Part shown: in pieces, positions 1-11,989 of the stretch | Numbering within the stretch: the first letter of the stretch is position 1 | Layout of the letters: the number at the start of each line of letters is the position of its first letter | Source of the DNA: Branchinecta lynchi | Taxonomy: Eukaryota > Arthropoda > Branchiopoda > Anostraca > Branchinectidae | NCBI GenBank assembly: GCA_023053575.1 | Contig: JAKZAP010000001.1 | Coordinates: forward strand, 28,228,533-28,292,532 | Reading direction: 5' to 3' | DNA: 64,000 nucleotides | Translations under genes and position numbers: made by a program | Notes under the pieces: generated by a model | What the model saw: the letters and a program-made list of their open reading frames with translations, nothing else | What the model was told of the DNA's origin: nothing | Database searches by the model: none

Positions 1-1740
1 CCAGGTGACTCTGTCCAGTCTTATGACGTGACTAACGAAACCAAAAGCAGAACTGATGACAACTGTTCATTTGTTCTTTTTGGAATATACGAAATGGACA
101 AGCTACCTTCGAGGAAACAGACAAACAACATCCGAGGTTTGAAACAGGGTAGAAGTAACTGTACATGATGTGTGTATATTTGCAAGTTTATGGTGCTCAA
201 ATAGTTAACCTGATGCTCCATTCCCTTCATAGAACAGTCTTATATCTGCCGGAATACTTCTTTCTGTTCCTAAAGGTCTTGCTCCCTCTTACATTCACAA
301 AATACGTATTTTCCTATCGAGCAGTAGTAATAAAAATAACTTCAGGCTGAGGCCAAATGCATAACAACAGAACAAAAAATGAACAGCGAAAAACACTGAA
401 ATGCACTAAGGATGCACGTCGCTTAGGAGTGTCCTCATCCCACTAAGGAAGCTGAAGAGGAGGTCAGTTATATTCCTCATTAGCAAACTTTCCGAGCAAA
501 CAATTCACTGTGAAGTGGGGGCGTTGAAACTCCTTTAGTATAAAGTATCCTCTTCAAGGCAGTATATATTGCGAAATTATTCGGAAAAATATTGGAAATT
601 AGAGAAAATCCCAATAACTGACAGGGTGCGTCCCGAACCTTTCTTCATTAAGGGGGGGGGGACAACCTGGTAAAAATTTACCGAATCGGTACATGATTTT
701 CACTGAATCACAGCGAGTTGCCTTCATGAAGCTACATCGTAAAAAGTTGCAGAGTATGTACAAGCAAGTCTGAAGAGAAAAATTGTCCCGTTTCCACGCT
801 TTTCCGCTTCTTTTTTTTCATGGATTCGCTGTCACTAGTCGTTTATCTTTGGGAGACCTTTCCGGTTTTGCCATCAAAACTTGAAATAATTGCAAAAAAC
901 GGCGTTGCTGCAGAGCGACAACGTCGCTAACGGCTGTACCCAGGATTAATTAAGGCACCGCTAACTACTTCCCATGCAAATTCTAGCTATTAACATGGTT
1001 CAAGCCCCACCCCCCCAAAAAAAAATTCCAGGCCTTAAACGCCAATTAAATGACACACCCTTTGTCTAACTAGTGAAGACTGAAATTTTGCGGAAACACT
1101 GATGATAAAAGTGCCTTTTTGCCACCCCAAGATTACCTATTAAACCCACAGCTGTCTGGCGAAACGAAAGGGATCCAGGGTAAAGAAGATATAAAGTACA
1201 GTTGTCGGAATTTACAGCAAACAAAAGTAGGCTAGTTTTCACGGCAAGAGACGAACTTATTCCTGAAATAGGTAGTGCAATCCTGAGAAGTAAAACAAGA
1301 GCTGGAAACTTCATATAGCACATGCGAGGCAGGGTCAGAAGATGAAAGTAGGAATTCGTCAATTCGTGGGTTTGTTGTGATAATTTTTTTTATTTTTTTT
1401 TTATTACGCGTATTATCTTTTCCGTTCTTCCTGTCCATTATGATTTGGCCAGGTGACTACGCTTCCATTTCCACTTTCCCTCGGTGACGCCAACGGTCCC
1501 AACATCTAATATTTTAAATTACGTTTATTTAAAAAAAAATTAAATGACCAACCTATATATTTATCGTCACCTACACTTTCCTCTATCTCTAGGTTTAGTT
1601 TTTTTCTTTCTTATTTCTTTCTTTAACCCTTATTTCACATTTTACCATTTTCATTACATCTTTTAAATCTTAAAATTTGTTTACTTTTTCCTTCCTTAAT
1701 CTCCTTTCCTTAAAATTGTCTTTCTTTGCTTTTTTGCTTT
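1..1740. other. No gene recognised; AT-rich, pyrimidine-rich tract at right
   Basis: I see no supported gene, RNA or mobile element here. There is a G run near 652-661, an A-rich run near 1016-1024, and a long T/C-rich low-complexity stretch from about 1383 to 1740. The short open frames have no recognisable motifs. If the mannosidase gene extends leftward, this could be intron. Confidence 0.5.
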
Positions 1741-3416
1741 TAAGCAAAACCCTTGAGAAAGAATGATCAAGGGTTCTTTGAAATCACGAGAAATATATCG
1801 TTTGGTAATGCGTTTAGCTGTGAGCACTTTAAGGGCGCTAGAAATTCATCTGTCATCAAAACTCTTCAAGCAAAAAGGATGATAAGCTTACCGGGAGCAT
1901 GAAAATGTATATTTTACTTAAAAGCATTGTTTGTACTTCAAGCAATCCAGTTGCAAGCAAAACCCTTGAGGCAAAAATGATCATGGGCTCATAGGGAATA
2001 CGAAAATGTATATTGTACTTAAAAGTATTTTTTGTACTCTGCGGTTCGGATTACCACGGATCCGGGAACTGACAATTTCTAAGCCTAGCACACATCGTCC
2101 TAGCACATCTGGAAGTACCTTTATTCTCGATCACCTGAATTCTGGACCCCCATCCAACTCCCCCCATAGTCCCCGTGCCCGGTCCGGTTCTGTCACTGAT
2201 GTATCTAGGACTTGTGCTTGTTCTTCCAACCAATTTTCATCCCAATTGCTAAACTCTAAGCGTGTCACATGATTTCCGGTTCTCCCATCCACCCCCCCTC
2301 CCAACATTCATCGGATTACATCCGGACTTTAAATAGAACATTTGAGACACGAGGTCTTTCCAAAAATCAAGTTTCATAAAAATCCCGTTACCCATGTTCA
2401 AAAGTTATGCCTACCTCAAGATCCATGATTCTCCCTCACTCCACCCCACCCCACGATAGTCGATCAGGGAAGTGACAATTTCTAGGCCGGTCATGTCAAG
2501 TCTCTAATGTTGAAGCCAAGTTTCATGGTCCTATACGAATACCTTACATGGACATCACCGGAATTACCCCCCCCCCCCCCCCCCCTCCATGCCCGAATCC
2601 GGTCTGGTTCTGTCACTGGTGTACATAGGGCTTGTTCTTCCCACCAAGTTTCATTACGATCGCTCCACTCGAAGTGTGTCACAAGGTTTCCAGTTCCCCC
2701 CTAAGACCCCTCCCCCTCCCCAAATTCATTGGATCCGGTCCGGACTCGAAACTGGACATCCAAGACATGCGGTTATTAAAAAAATCAAGTTTCATTGTGA
2801 TCCGATCACCGGTTTGGAAGTTATAAATACCTCAAGATTCCGGATTCCCCCTCCCTCCACTCCCCCCCCCCCCCCACCCACGATGGTTGGGTCGAGAAGT
2901 TGACTATTTTCAGGTTAATCTTGTCTGGTCCCTGATTTGCCTGCCAAGTTTAATTCTGACCCCCCTCGAACTCCTCCCCCAGAGGACGAATCCGGTCTAG
3001 TTCTGTCACTGATGTACCTAGGGCTTGTGCTTGTTCTTCCCAAGAAGTGTTATCCCGATCGCTCCACTCTCAGCGTGATAGAAGATTTCCGGTTCCTCCC
3101 TCCGACTCCCCTCCCACATTCATCGGATTTGGTCTGGATTTGAAATGGGACATGTCAGACATGACATCTTTCCAGATATCAAGTTTCATTAAGATATGAT
3201 CACGTTTTCGAAACTTATGCATGCCCCTAAATTCCGGTCCGCCGTCTCCCGCTCCCCCCACGATGGTCAGATCGGGCAAGTGACTATATCCAAGATTGTT
3301 TGGTCCGTCGGTCCCTGATGAGCATGGCAAGTATCATCGTCCTAGCACATCTGGAAGTACCCGAACTCGAGAACAGTGGTCTGACAGACCGACCTGCTGC
3401 AAGTGCCATAAAAACG
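1741..3416 (-). repeat. Dispersed repeat family R1, reverse-oriented copy
   Basis: Same family as the copies near 12.5, 14.6, 16.1, 25.1, 36.1, 41.4 and 52.4 kb, in the opposite direction to most. Read on the minus strand it starts at the conserved AAGTGCCAT-type end near 3405. It then carries the phrases CTAGGACGATGA, GATGAAACTTGGTGGGAAGA and TTTGAACGGGTGATCGGAT in the family order, and ends near 1741 in a segment matching TCAAGGGTTTTGCTT, also found near 42635. Long C runs (2570-2585, 2862-2877) are typical of the family. Proline-rich open frames across it come from these C runs and are not genes. Confidence 0.75.
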
Positions 3417-4359
3417 AACAGCAACCAGCTGAAGCTACCGTAAATGGTAAAGAACGAGAGCTAAATAAATGCCACTTAAATTGTCGAACTCAGTAACTGA
3501 GTTGAAGCAAATAATGAATTCGTACTATACCGAAAAAGTAACTAAAAAATAATGAATAGGTTGATTGCGGTAACAAGCGAATTTCGTAATGGAATAAAAC
3601 TCTTGTTAGAACCACCTAAAACAACCGAAATCGGCAAGTCTAATACTAGAAACCATATTTGAAAAGAATCAGAACCAAATAAATTTCACTTATGAAATGC
3701 ACTGACCGAATGCGACCGAATTACCTCCGGCGAAAATTTGACCAATGCCCAAAACGTAGGGGGGGGGGGGCCTCGGGACGCCCCTGCTAGCTTATAGCCT
3801 AGAACTGAAACAGACGTACAGAGCAGTGGCAAAATTTCAAGACGATCTGGCCTCGCATAAACGGACCCTGCAGAAGTGCTTTGGAGTTAGTTTTCCCGCG
3901 ATGGGCCCTCGGGATTTTTGGGACTGAACATAATTGATTTTCCTTTCATCGGAGTTGCACACACAATTACACAACTCCATAAAGATCAACCATTCCCTCG
4001 AGTTGTTAATAACAGTGTACCTAGCACCTTTCTCATCACCGGTCAACCTATTTTGTTGTTCAGTGACCCCGGGATTATCAGATTTCTTCCATCACCGCAG
4101 TGAGTCATCATTGAATCTATTGTAATGGCGTATTTGTGATGTTTCATTTTTTTATCTTTCTTGTTCGAAATTAGTTGCTGTTTAAGAGACGAACGTTTGA
4201 CTGCGGAAACCTTGTCTTCTCTTTTTCATGGAGCACAAAAGGGGCTAGATTTACATGAACAAAAGCTAGAAATTGGGTTCAGGTTCAGATAGAGACTTTA
4301 TGTTCTAGCTAACATCTGGAAATCGTAACTTTTGCTTAGCAAACTTCACGTACCTCATT
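3417..4359. other. No feature recognised
   Basis: Nothing supported. It contains a G run at about 3760-3770. Short frames lack family motifs. Confidence 0.45.
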
Positions 4360-6010
4360 AATCATTGGAAAGATTTCTGGAAGAAGGTAGCTTCTGTAAA
4401 TAGAACGTCCGACATAAGCCGTGGAGTCGAGTTGGAGAAGCTGAGGGCCCCGTAGCAATAGCGCAGCTTTCTGGTACCCACTTCAGTGGTGTATTCTCTT
4501 CAGTTCCTTCGGACATGTCGCATATTGATCAGCTGGCAAATGGAGCTCTCCTGGCAAGACCAGATAAGCAGCTGATACCACTTGACACTGTTTTCAAAGT
4601 GATAGCTGGGTTGTCCGTTAGTAAGTCAAGGGGTCTTGACTGCTAACCATTTGAAATTTGCAGGACTTTCCACTTGCAGTTTACTAACTCTTCTTTTTAA
4701 TGGTATGTCGGATTAGGATTCTGGATCCAACAACTTTACTAAAAAAAAATTATTCCGGCTTGACAACCGGTTACGAACAAAGCCAATACGTGCTTGAAAA
4801 ACGCAACCAGTACACATTTACTATCATATTGTATAACTAATCAAACCTTCACTAAAATAAACTAAAAATTAATTAATTAATTTCCAATTTGTCCTCTCTC
4901 GTCTTCCAAATGCTTCTGTTCCGGATGCTTTAACTGAGGTTCGCCTTATTCTTGTTCCTACATCTCTGGTGGCGGATCCGTGTGCTCTTAGTAGCTATAG
5001 ACCTATTGCTCTGGAAGCTCTTGTGTCAAAAGTGTTCGAAAAGTGTCTTTATGATATTGTCGAACCTCAGATACGATCGTCTGCTTACCAATTTGGATTT
5101 AAGAAAGAGTTGTCTACCGACTTTCGTGTGTTTCTGGTAAATTCTGTTATTGAATATTTCTGACTTTTTTCGTCTCCAGTGTTTGCATGCTTCATTGATG
5201 CAAAAGCGGCTTTCGACAGGGTTAAGCACGATATACTCCTTAAACTTCTAGCCCGGGGTTTTGACCCTAGAATTGTCCTAACTTTATCTTTTTGGTTTAA
5301 GAATCAAAGGTTTTGTGTGAATTGGGATGGTATCTCCTCAAACTCCTTTCGGGGTTCTGAATGGTGTGAGACAAAGGGGTGTTCTCATGGATCTTGTACA
5401 ACCTTTATGTAAACGAACTTATTTACTCCTGGTGAAAGCTGGTCTTGGTTGTTTTGTTGAGGGTGTGTCCATTAACAGTCTCAGCTACGTTGATGATCTG
5501 GTGGTTTTGTCATCAACAACTGTAGCTTTAAATCAGCTGCAAGGTGTTCTCGATGATTATGCTATTGCTCATGAAGTCGTCTTCAATACCCGAAAGACGG
5601 GTATTCCGTAGTATTCCTTCTGGTTCGCGTCTGAACTTTCCACCAGAACTTTCCAATCAGTTGTTGATTGGTTCAAGTATCTCAGATTCACATTTACTCC
5701 GAAACTGAGTGATGAATTTGCATGTTGCCGGCCTGTCCAAGTCTTTGTGTGCCCCTTTCGATGTTCTAATTCGTAGATTTGGTAGGTGTGAAGATCTTTC
5801 CTTTTCAGAGCGTACTGTACACAACTTTATTGCGTTTCCCTCGTGAACAGGCTTATCATGAAGCGTGAGAGGGCTTTCAAGGTCCTATACAACAACTCTC
5901 TAATGTGGTTGCATGGGTTCTCTTCGAATTGTAGTGCTCCAGGTATGTTTGTTAGTGAAGGTCTTTCTCATGAAGGAATTTTTGCACTAAAAAATGGATG
6001 ACATATACAT
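4360..6010 (+). mobile_element. LINE family A, decayed copy 1
   Basis: Degenerate non-LTR retrotransposon. The linker between endonuclease and reverse transcriptase is visible from about 4374 (FWKKV-type start), followed by a segment ending in the KSRGLD motif near 4640. After an unrelated AT-rich stretch (about 4690-4900) the reverse transcriptase continues to about 5611, and the C-terminal part to about 6010. A second copy of the same family lies at 33140-33830 in the opposite direction. Both share the sequence around CAATACCCGAAAGACG and the following 250 bases. The 5' end and poly-A or microsatellite tail were not found. Confidence 0.75.
4952..5611 (+). pseudogene. LINE reverse transcriptase, frameshifted
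   Basis: Reverse transcriptase palm and fingers fragments in at least three frames. An SSYRPIALEALVSKVFEKCL motif lies near 4990-5047, where fingers motifs are expected. FIDAKAAFDRVKHD near 5190-5230 is motif A with its catalytic Asp. GVRQRGV near 5355 is a damaged motif B (family usual GV.QG). YVDD at 5486-5497 is the catalytic motif C. Frames change at about 5160 and 5350, so no single protein is made. It belongs to the non-LTR type; the exact clade cannot be set by eye. Confidence 0.8.
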
Positions 6011-8435
6011 TGATCAGCTCATCAACGGCTATCGATTGGCGTCGAAATTTAGTTTTACCTGTCTTAGTTCAAAAGTTTACTTTTTTGCCGTAGGCCAACT
6101 TTCTAACGTCACCACTTAGAAAGGAGCAAAGGATAAGCTCTAGTTTCTTTAGCAGTGAGAGAACTTTTAAAGTTTAAGAGGTACATCTGGTACCATTTGT
6201 CTACCGTAAACCCAAGTGCAAAAAAGACGAATGATAAACTAAGCTGAAATCGCAAACATACATGGGTTGGCTGCACAACTTCAGATAGTCCTCTCTGACA
6301 TGGGCTGTATAACTCCACTTCACTTCGCACAGCGTAGGCTCTGGCTCGACAAGCAAAAACCATCCTTTTTGTCCCCAGGCAAAAGTTCTACGGAGCTTTC
6401 CAAAATGTAATGTCATATTCATTAATCCGGCCTAAGGTCCACACTTTCCGTAAAAACCGCACAGGTTAGACCCTTACCAGTTACCAACTAAAAACGAAGA
6501 CAAAACCAAAGTGTTGGTCTCGCAACACAATAGAAGAAAATATTACCCTGTAACTGGACTCGGTATTCGGGTTGTTCATGGTTTCGGTTGGGACTTTTTT
6601 CTTTTAGTGTTATTTATGTGACTATTGTACACGCATGGAAAGTCCTAGCTTGTCAAAAGCCTACACGTCTGTTTTTTCCAATTAGATACGACAGTCTTTT
6701 CCATTCTCTCATTCACCCTTAAAACCTTTCGTCTAGGAGCACTAACAATCTCCAAAGCTCCATCAATACTAATTAGAAGTTCTAAATTCGTTCTTCAGGA
6801 GCTTCTTCCAGTAATTGTGAACGTCGATTCAGTGCCCTAGCTCGAAATTTCAAAATGAATGTTCAGTTTCCTTCTTTCTTGACTTTGGAGCAATATTCTT
6901 GGACAATAGACAGCTTAGAAATAATTGACAACGACTACAGAAACACTGCATTTAAAGTTCTTCAACTATCACTAGAAAAAACATTGAGGGCCTTCTTAAT
7001 CTTCGGTGAGAGATGTGAACAAATGGAGTTGTTAAAGGAGGACGTTCTGAAGGTGGGAGTTCACGTGAGGGGTTGGTTGGTGACAGATAAGAGGAGTAGA
7101 GTTTGCGATTACCACTGCAAATCTTGGCGAGGCAATCAGAGTTCCTGTACGCAGGGAAAGGTGTTCGGGCGGTGTTAAGCTATGTATTTTAAGTGAGTTA
7201 GTTTCTGCTTGTATTCCCTTTTTCTATTTTTATCTACTCTGGCTCCTGGGCTTTAAGTGTAAATAACTATCCTGTCAGCGGCAAGAGCAACGCATGGAAC
7301 GTGGGAAACTAAAGTGAGAGTAAAAGCCAGGCTTCGCCTTCCAGATTACCAGACGTCCGAAGCTTCCGCAAAGTCAAGCCATCCCTTCCAGATTTTCATG
7401 ATAATGATGACAGCTAAATTTGCTGTTCTTCAACATTTCTTAGATGTTCCCTTTGCATTTTACATATCTCTTACATCCCAGGTACAACTGTTAATCACTT
7501 TCCCTTTTCTTCTCCATTTGCATATTTGTAGTGTTTCTCGAACGGGTTGCCTCTATGGCACCTTCCAGACAACCGGAATCTGGGGTGTCCAACACCCCGG
7601 ACTTCCAGACGTTTTTGGCCTGGCATCGCCTTCCAGATCCGTCTCGACGAAAACGGCTGACTGGAGTTCCGGAAGAAAAATCTGGAAGGTGAAGTGTCGC
7701 CTTAAGCTGAGCACCAGAACATGGGGGAAAGTAATTATGTTTTCAAACCAACAATTTTTAATTTGACTTGGATTTGGCACATGACATAATGGTATCATCC
7801 ACAAAGAGATTCGTCCGTTCGTTCATCAGGCCGCGGAACTCGAAGGAAAACACTAAATAATTGTCTGTGATTTTTAAATTTAATATTAAGAATTGATCCG
7901 TTTGGGAGGCTTCTTCTTATTAGAAACAAGAACGCCAAGCGTTTGAAAAACTTTGGTGTTCAGGGGACGAATGTATGGATGAGTATTTTTTATTTCAGCA
8001 CCGCTGCCGTAAGTAGTTGTAGTAGTAGAACAGTTTTATTGAAAATAAACATTTTGTATTCAATAGCACAACAAAAGCGGGACTTGCGAGGCTGTGCTAA
8101 CTTGTAAGAAAAAAAGAAGAGAAGGCAGAGTATGGAGAATGAGACCATCTACCGTTACCAAAGGAAAACCATAACATTAACGAAAACTATTACCTTACGT
8201 GACCCCTAAGCAACAAAACACAACAAACGAAAATTATATAAATATTACAGAAAAATAAACAGTAATACCCCCCAAAAACAACAACAAAAAAATGCAGACT
8301 ATTTTTGCTAGCAGGTTGCAGCAAGAAGAGACTGCTATCCAGAAAAGCAGGGATAACTTCGACCTTTTCTAGTTAATTTGGAGGATGGGGATTTCCACCA
8401 AGGATAGGGATGGTTCTTAAGTGAAGAATTATACC
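6011..8435. other. No feature recognised
   Basis: No gene supported. The longest open frames (6855-7178, 7314-7766, both plus) have no motif I recognise and no splice context that would decide. Around 7330-7700 the phrase CTTCCAGA recurs several times, which may be decayed repeat material. Confidence 0.4.
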
Positions 8436-8437
8436 TA

Positions 8438-8607
8438 CACTGTAAAAAGCTTTTCCGTATAAAGATTAAAGTTAACTGCAGTATTTGCTACTCAGATTTT
8501 TCTTATCTCTATGCAGATAAGGTTAATATCAAATAGAAATAAGATGAATCCCAGTATCAAATACTGCAGTTAATTTTAATCTTCATGCGGAGAAAATTTT
8601 TACAGCG
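8438..8607. mobile_element. TA-flanked MITE, family M1, copy 1
   Basis: A 170-bp element bounded by TA on both sides (8436-8437, 8608-8609). The inverted termini CACTGTAAAAAGCTTTTCCG and the complement of CGGAGAAAATTTTTACAGCG are imperfectly paired, and the inner arms share GCAGTATTTGCTACT-like sequence. The other copies are at 31169-31325 and 47525-47683. A TA duplication and CACTG-type ends fit a non-autonomous Tc1/mariner-like element. There is no coding capacity. Confidence 0.85.
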
Positions 8608-8718
8608 TAATACGGTAAAGAATGATTTACCTGAACTTTTCGTCTAAGCTATCCAAAGGATGTCTCCTTGTCTAATTCGTTATCTTTTGCGAATACAGGT
8701 TGAAACTATGGAGAAGGC

Positions 8719-8968
8719 TTGGTGTGTTCTCACCGGTGCTCTCCGGTTTTTCTTATAAGCCGTTTTGGATCCACCGGTGACTACTCACCAGTCTTATAAC
8801 CCGTTTATGAACTAACCAGTGTCCGGTTTTATTTCACCGGTGCGGATTAACCAGAACCTGCTCGGGAGCTCCGCTTCAGCGAGGAGTTAGCCAGTTTTCA
8901 TCAACTCACCGATGAACAAAAAAAACGCGTTTTAAGAGAAGAACCGGACACTGGTGACAAAACACCAG
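8719..8968. mobile_element. Short inverted-repeat element, about 250 bp
   Basis: The left end TTGGTGTGTTCTCACCGGTG and the reverse complement of the right end, CTGGTGTTTTGTCACCAGTG, pair imperfectly, and the similarity continues inward for about 45 bases (TCCGGTT, TCTTATAA/TCTTAAAA, CGTTTT). ACCGGTG and ACCAGTC boxes recur internally. I could not find a clear target duplication. It looks like a non-autonomous DNA element; the superfamily is unknown. Confidence 0.6.
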
Positions 8969-9790
8969 AGACATCCCGGAGTGCAACGAACGCAAATAGT
9001 GAACAGGGCGTAAAAGAGAAGAAGAATTCAACGTCAAAAATAGCCAAGAACTCAGGCAGGAAACATAGCTCTACTATGTAACAACACGTTTCGCATTGAA
9101 CAGAAACAAAAATAAAATGAGACGTTCACAGTATCACAGTCCAATCACCCCCCGTCCGCTTCGTAAAATCATTGTGGACTTGATCTGACAACCTGTTCTC
9201 ACTTTCGTATCCCTTGAAATTAGATAGCCGACGAATATGCCGTTATTTTTTCCTCTTGTTGACTTTTTTCGTGCTTAGTACTCTCTCTAGTGTCTGAATC
9301 GATCGTTGTTCCGTGTTCTCGCTCATAGTTTGCTAATTCAAACTTGGTGCTGAACTTTCGCTTGAAGACAAGTTCACGTGATTATCAACGAAGTAGTTTT
9401 GTCACGTCGATGTAGATTCTCTACCATCGTCCACTAAGTCAACACTAAAACAAAGATAAATGGAATAATTATGACACCTTACAGTCGATATCAGAACCTG
9501 TAATAATTCTGATTAATCCTTAACTTATTAAACCTAATCCAATCTTGACCTTCTGCTTGGTGTAAACGTACTCTGCTTGTGGGTCACCAACAATATCAGC
9601 CAAAATTTCAGGCATGGAACATTGTTCTCCTACATAAAAAAAAACTTTCTAGCAGGAAAATAAAAATGTAAGGAAGGATGGCCTCATTACGTAATAACAG
9701 AGAAAGGCCACAGACATGACATTGTTTAGTATTTAATGATGATTCGTGGGACACACGGTGTCGCTGGACTGCAGGCAGTTGTTGACAAAT
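8969..9790. other. No feature recognised
   Basis: Nothing supported. It is AT-rich, with no long frame or obvious repeat. Confidence 0.4.
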
Positions 9791-9850
9791 CTTACCGACG
9801 AAACGTCATGTAAAAACGTCCGCGGCAAAACGTCCCCATGCCAAATATCC
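9790..9850 (-). repeat. AAACGTCC motif cluster, left partner
   Basis: This cluster contains GACGAAACGTC, AAAACGTCCGCGG and GGCAAAACGTCCCC. The opposite orientation, GGACGTTT/GGACGTTCTGTC, is clustered at 11893-11972. The two clusters bracket the LINE at 10090-11712 and look like inverted ends of an older DNA element into which the LINE was inserted, but a full alignment would be needed. Confidence 0.4.
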
Positions 9851-10217
9851 TCGTTGCGAAAATTCCTCCAAATTTGTAAGCTAGCCTTGCTATTCAGGCG
9901 CAGGTAAAACAACGACAGTGTTTGCATTACAGATATAGAAACATTTCTTACAGGCAGGAAAGGGCGCGTGGGACCAGTTTCTTCAGATGTGCACCATTTC
10001 CCTTCAAAATATATAGTGTAATAGGCCTTGCCCTGGACACCTTTTTTTTGTTTTACCAATACGCTCATCGGTGGGAACAAGCGGAAGCCTGACCTGGCTC
10101 AAAAAGATATCAACCTAGGAGAATATAAAAATCAGAGCAGTGCCATTATGGTGGGTAAAAACGGCATTGGAAGTTTAACACTTCCCTCCTCCCCTTCCTG
10201 ACCAGTCAGAAATCCCA

Positions 10218-11150
10218 GTGATTCTACCATACGAGGTTGTCAAGGTACTAGAGAAGCTAGATGCCAACAAGTCAACCCACCCCGATGACGTTCCAACTCA
10301 CTTATTCAAAGACAATGCGCCTCATCTCGCTGAACCGCTGACAGCTATACTAAACCAGTGCTTGATCATTGGATGCTTTCCAGAAAGGCTGAAGGAGGCT
10401 GTCGTGATCCAAGTACCAAAAGTGTCAACACCCAAATCACCAGGTGACTTGACACTGGTGCCTGTAATATCCAAAGTGTTTGAAGCTTTTCTGAAAAAAT
10501 GGTTACTGGAAGACTTTGTCGACAAAATTGACCCGTGCCAATACGGTTTTATTAAATATTCTAGCCCAGTCCACTATCTCGTAAAAATTGTCGAGGAAAC
10601 ACTGGATCACCTAGAAAGCGAGGACGTATTTGTAGAAGTCTTGCAAGCAGACGTGGCAAAAGCATTTGACAGCTCAAGTCATCCTCACATCATTGAAGCG
10701 ATGCAAGATTTTAGACCATTTTTAAAGGCAATGGTTTTCAGCTTTCTGTTGAGAAGAAAGCAGTGCGTTAAACACGATGGTGATATGTCCATACTTTTGG
10801 AAGTAATTTGTGGAATTCTCCAGGGAACAGTGATCGGACCCATCTTATTTTTAATCCTATCAAATCAAATAGCGACATGGCAAAAAAATCGTGCCAAATT
10901 TGCCGACGACCTAACAATACTCGCCCTGCAAGAGAGCGGTTCTATAACCAGTCTAAAACAGATTGTCGAACTCTTGGAACAGGACTTCGAAGAAAAGAAA
11001 TTGAAAATAAACCGCAAAAAATCCGCAGTGATGCAAGTAAGTTTTCTTAAAGGTGAACTGCCACCCCCTGAAAGTACAGGTATTCCAATTGTAAATAAGT
11101 TAAAAGTTGTAGGTGTTAATTTAACTGGGATGACCATGTTTGCGAAATGA
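10218..11150 (+). CDS. LINE reverse transcriptase (partial, mostly intact)
   Basis: 310-residue frame of a non-LTR reverse transcriptase that copies its RNA onto nicked chromosomal DNA. It starts in the fingers (LEKLDANKSTHPDDVP near residue 10). Then come the PVISKVFEAFLKKWL segment, QYGF, motif A LQADVAKAFDSSSH with the catalytic Asp, motif B GILQGTVIGPILF, and motif C at 10899-10910. Motif C reads FADD where most relatives have YADD. The thumb follows (KINRKKSAVM). The true protein would begin upstream, so the Met at 10218 is not its native start. The frame ends at 11150 and continues in another frame from about 11147, so this copy is probably inactive. Confidence 0.85.
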   Translation: MILPYEVVKVLEKLDANKSTHPDDVPTHLFKDNAPHLAEPLTAILNQCLIIGCFPERLKEAVVIQVPKVSTPKSPGDLTLVPVISKVFEAFLKKWLLEDFVDKIDPCQYGFIKYSSPVHYLVKIVEETLDHLESEDVFVEVLQADVAKAFDSSSHPHIIEAMQDFRPFLKAMVFSFLLRRKQCVKHDGDMSILLEVICGILQGTVIGPILFLILSNQIATWQKNRAKFADDLTILALQESGSITSLKQIVELLEQDFEEKKLKINRKKSAVMQVSFLKGELPPPESTGIPIVNKLKVVGVNLTGMTMFAK

Positions 11151-11383
11151 CGAGAAAAGCAAATTTTTCTGTTAGAAATCTAGTCACTCTCCGTCGTTTC
11201 GGTTTTAATAGTGAATCATTACTAAATTGTTATAAATTGCACATAAGGTCAATAGTCGAATACGACTGTCCTGCTTGGCACGCAGGGTTGACCCAAGAGC
11301 AATCTGAAGAGTTGGAGAGCGTACAAAAACGAGCAGTAAAAATTATTTTGGGTCATGAACAGTCCGATTACGACCAAGTCTAG
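11147..11383 (+). pseudogene. LINE C-terminal domain, frameshifted from reverse transcriptase
   Basis: Reads LLNCYKLHIRSIVEYDCPAW, then EELESVQKRAVKIILG. This is the conserved C-terminal region of CR1/L2/Jockey-type ORF2 proteins (usual form: Y..IRS.LEY..P.W...L...Q...LE.VQKRA.KII). It overlaps the upstream frame by four bases in a different phase. Normally the two parts are one protein, so a frameshift has separated them. Confidence 0.8.
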
Positions 11384-11892
11384 AAAAGCTCCAACTCCAA
11401 AGACTGTCTTGCAGACGCCACGACTTAACCATGAGTTTTGGTAAACAAGTATTTATGTCGGGGAAGCACCGTAACCTTCTACCACCTGAGGCGCCGCAGC
11501 CAAGATATGCAACAAGGCACAAAAGCAAGTTTGTACCTTGCAAAGTGTCTGCGTCTTCGCGATACAGGCGCTCGGTCAGGCAGTATTTTGTACATTTTAT
11601 GAACTTGTAGGTATAAACAGAGAGTGACCAATCCAATTAAATCGCCAGTTAGCTGTGCATCTATCTGTGAAGATAATATACAGCAAATAAACGTTATCTT
11701 ATCTTATCTAACACCTCTTATTGCTTGGGATAGCCTAATGTGTGTATAGCTAGTTGATTTCAATCTCATATTCCCTTGTTGTGGTCGTAAATTAGTCCTC
11801 TTTGGAACAGTGACGGGTCTGATGTAAATCTTGTAAGCAAATATGATCATATTTCGGTTTGGCATTATAGCCGGTCAAGTTTCGTGATGCGG

Positions 11893-11972
11893 ACGCTTTA
11901 TACGGGGACGTTTAATCAAGTTTTGTCATGTGGACGTTTTGCCAGAGGACTATTAGATTGGGGACGTTCTGT
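11893..11972 (+). repeat. GGACGTTTTG motif cluster, right partner
   Basis: GCGGACGCTTTA, GGGGACGTTTAATC, TGTGGACGTTTTGCC and GGGGACGTTCTGTCG occur within 80 bases. It is in inverse orientation to the cluster at 9790-9850. Confidence 0.4.
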
Positions 11973-11989
11973 CGACATCCCGGTGAGAA

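Larger units (their letters stand above)
10090..11712 (+). mobile_element. LINE family C, 5'-truncated, with ATCTT tail
   Basis: Non-LTR retrotransposon carrying a long reverse transcriptase frame (10218-11150), a frameshifted C-terminal domain (11147-11383) and an untranslated end finishing in a short TTATC/ATCTT microsatellite (11694-11709). A (TTATC)n-like tail instead of poly-A is common in CR1/L2-group elements. A truncated copy with the same tail type may end at 38236. The endonuclease is missing. Confidence 0.8.

Noticed and set aside
2507..2903. Proline-rich frames
   Set aside because: They are produced by C runs inside the R1 repeat and are not conserved between R1 copies.
6855..7178. 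107-codon plus frame as a possible exon
   Set aside because: No recognisable domain; no evidence beyond an open frame of a length expected by chance in 64 kb.
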